From NCBI GenBank assembly GCA_016704435.1, contig JADJAB010000003.1, positions 372,001 through 436,000 on the forward strand: DNA of 64,000 nt. The letters are read 5' to 3'. Below the pieces are notes generated by a model. The model was not told where the DNA came from. It worked only from the letters and a program-made list of their open reading frames with translations, and ran no database searches. This document shows, one piece after another, positions 63,254 to 64,000 of the stretch. The number at the start of each line of letters is the position of its first letter. Position 1 is the stretch's first letter. The position numbers and the translations under genes were made by a program. Source of the DNA: Rhodobacter sp. Its GTDB lineage: Bacteria > Pseudomonadota > Alphaproteobacteria > Rhodobacterales > Rhodobacteraceae.

Positions 63254-64000
63254 GCCCGCTTCTCCCCCCTCGCTACCACGCCCTGCCGCAACATCCCGGC
63301 CGCCACGCCCACCGCAATCGCCTGCGGATGCTTGCCAAAGCCCGGATCACCGATCGGGCACCTGATCCGTGCAATTGCCTCCGGCGTGTGACCCAAGGCC
63401 GCCAGCCGGCTGCGGAACCGCGCCCATTTGGTCGCACTTCCGATCAGGCCGCACGCGGCAAAGCCCCGCCCCAGCAGGCGGTGGCAGAGATCAAGGTCCA
63501 GCGCATGCGAAAAGGTCACGATCAGATGCTCTGCCGCGACCGGAGCGTGCACCGCCAGCGCCGCCGGGTCCGCCACCGGCACCCGGGTCACGCCCGCGGC
63601 GATCTCCTGCGGAAACCGCTCCTCGGCCACATCTACCCAGGTCACCGCCAGCCCCGGCAAGGGCGCCAGAACCGCCACCAGCGCGCGGCCGACATGCCCT
63701 GCGCCCCAGACCCAGACCTGCCGCACCGGCGCCGCCACAGGCTCCACCAGCCAGCCCTGCACCAGCCCCGGCGCCGGGCGCACACCCTGCCCCCGCGCCG
63801 CCGCGAGGACCCGGCGTACCGCCAGGGGCATCTCGCCCGGCCCGCGCGCCACGACGCCAGCCACCGGCACGGGCACGGCTTCGAAGACTTCGGTCCACAA
63901 GACCACCGCTCCGCCGCAGCACTGGCCCAGCGACGGACCCAGGGCCACCCGCTCCACCACCCGCCCCTGCGCCGTCCGCGCCCTGGCCACGGCCGCAAAC
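63250..64000 (-). CDS. xdhC: xanthine dehydrogenase accessory protein XdhC (5' end beyond window)
   Basis: About 250 codons; the reading frame continues past 64000 without a start that fits. The XdhC pattern is clear: LGPSLGQCCGGAVVLWTEVF with the conserved Cys-Cys-Gly-Gly, a Rossmann-type VWVWGAGHVGRALVAVLAPL, then HALDLDLCHRLL, GLIGSATKWARFRSRLAALG and RIRCPIGDPGFGKHPQAIAV. XdhC binds molybdenum cofactor and inserts its sulfurated form into xanthine dehydrogenase. The ATGA overlap with the ABC ATPase couples purine uptake to purine oxidation. The xdhAB genes are presumably upstream, outside the window. Confidence 0.92.
   Translation of the reverse strand, partial: FAAVARARTAQGRVVERVALGPSLGQCCGGAVVLWTEVFEAVPVPVAGVVARGPGEMPLAVRRVLAAARGQGVRPAPGLVQGWLVEPVAAPVRQVWVWGAGHVGRALVAVLAPLPGLAVTWVDVAEERFPQEIAAGVTRVPVADPAALAVHAPVAAEHLIVTFSHALDLDLCHRLLGRGFAACGLIGSATKWARFRSRLAALGHTPEAIARIRCPIGDPGFGKHPQAIAVGVAAGMLRQGVVARGEKRA

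Overview
The window (about 65% G+C, dense short-spaced genes, many ATGA stop/start overlaps) looks like the chromosome of a Rhodobacteraceae/Paracoccaceae alphaproteobacterium. Supporting signs are a DUF1285 gene divergent from a MoxR-DUF58-DUF4159 cluster, DUF1489, DUF2125 and DUF938 proteins, a glcDEF operon, a B12-dependent ribonucleotide reductase, a Rhodobacter-type sulfide:quinone reductase with a BigR/SqrR-like operator, and two intergenic repeat families of the kind seen in that group. No rRNA, tRNA, CRISPR, prophage or insertion sequence was found.

Layout. 1-7.4 kb: end of ubiA, an OmpA-like protein, a small coiled-coil membrane protein, then an aldehyde dehydrogenase-cupin-SDR-aminotransferase operon and a secreted peptidoglycan-binding protein. 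7.4-14.5 kb: a DUF3857/transglutaminase protein, an ECF sigma factor coupled to a membrane von Willebrand A protein, an Hsp20 with an apparent RNA thermometer, and two tandem trypsin-like proteases. 14.5-20 kb: glycolate oxidase glcDEF, a CopD/HemJ-like membrane protein and a decayed amine oxidase. 20-28.6 kb: the MoxR-DUF58-DUF4159-vWA/GATase cluster, DUF1285 and hydroxypyruvate isomerase. 28.6-33.4 kb: a CHCC zinc-finger protein, polA, an aberrant G-rich stretch, 5'-truncated phytanoyl-CoA dioxygenase, MmcQ/YjbR and HIT proteins. 33.4-36 kb: a GT14-type glycosyltransferase divergent from a sulfotransferase. 36-45.4 kb: a urate degradation region (puuD, LysR regulator, uraH, fused puuE-uraD, allE, allA, NCS2 permease) interrupted by a DUF2125 gene. 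45.4-49.6 kb: a damaged alpha/beta hydrolase, a ModE-like regulator, modABC and a cold-shock gene. 49.8-58.4 kb: nrdJ, DUF1489, GH25 lysozyme, EF-hand protein, AhpD-like protein, DUF938, a D-amino-acid-oxidase-like enzyme, an aldo/keto reductase pseudogene and sqr. 58.4-64 kb: a BMP-type nucleobase/nucleoside ABC importer downstream of, and overlapping, xdhC.

How the genes connect. Purine use is the strongest theme: an importer and the xanthine dehydrogenase maturation factor XdhC, molybdate uptake (molybdenum is needed by xanthine dehydrogenase), urate oxidation to allantoin and on to ureidoglycolate, glyoxylate and urea, and glyoxylate-related enzymes (glycolate oxidase, hydroxypyruvate isomerase). 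No allantoate amidohydrolase or allantoicase is present here.

Quality warning. About a dozen genes carry frameshifts, several in C or G runs, and the polA 3' end runs into a low-complexity G-rich scar. Many frameshifts may be sequencing or assembly errors. The amine oxidase, the aldo/keto reductase and the alpha/beta hydrolase lacking its nucleophile elbow look more like genuine decay.
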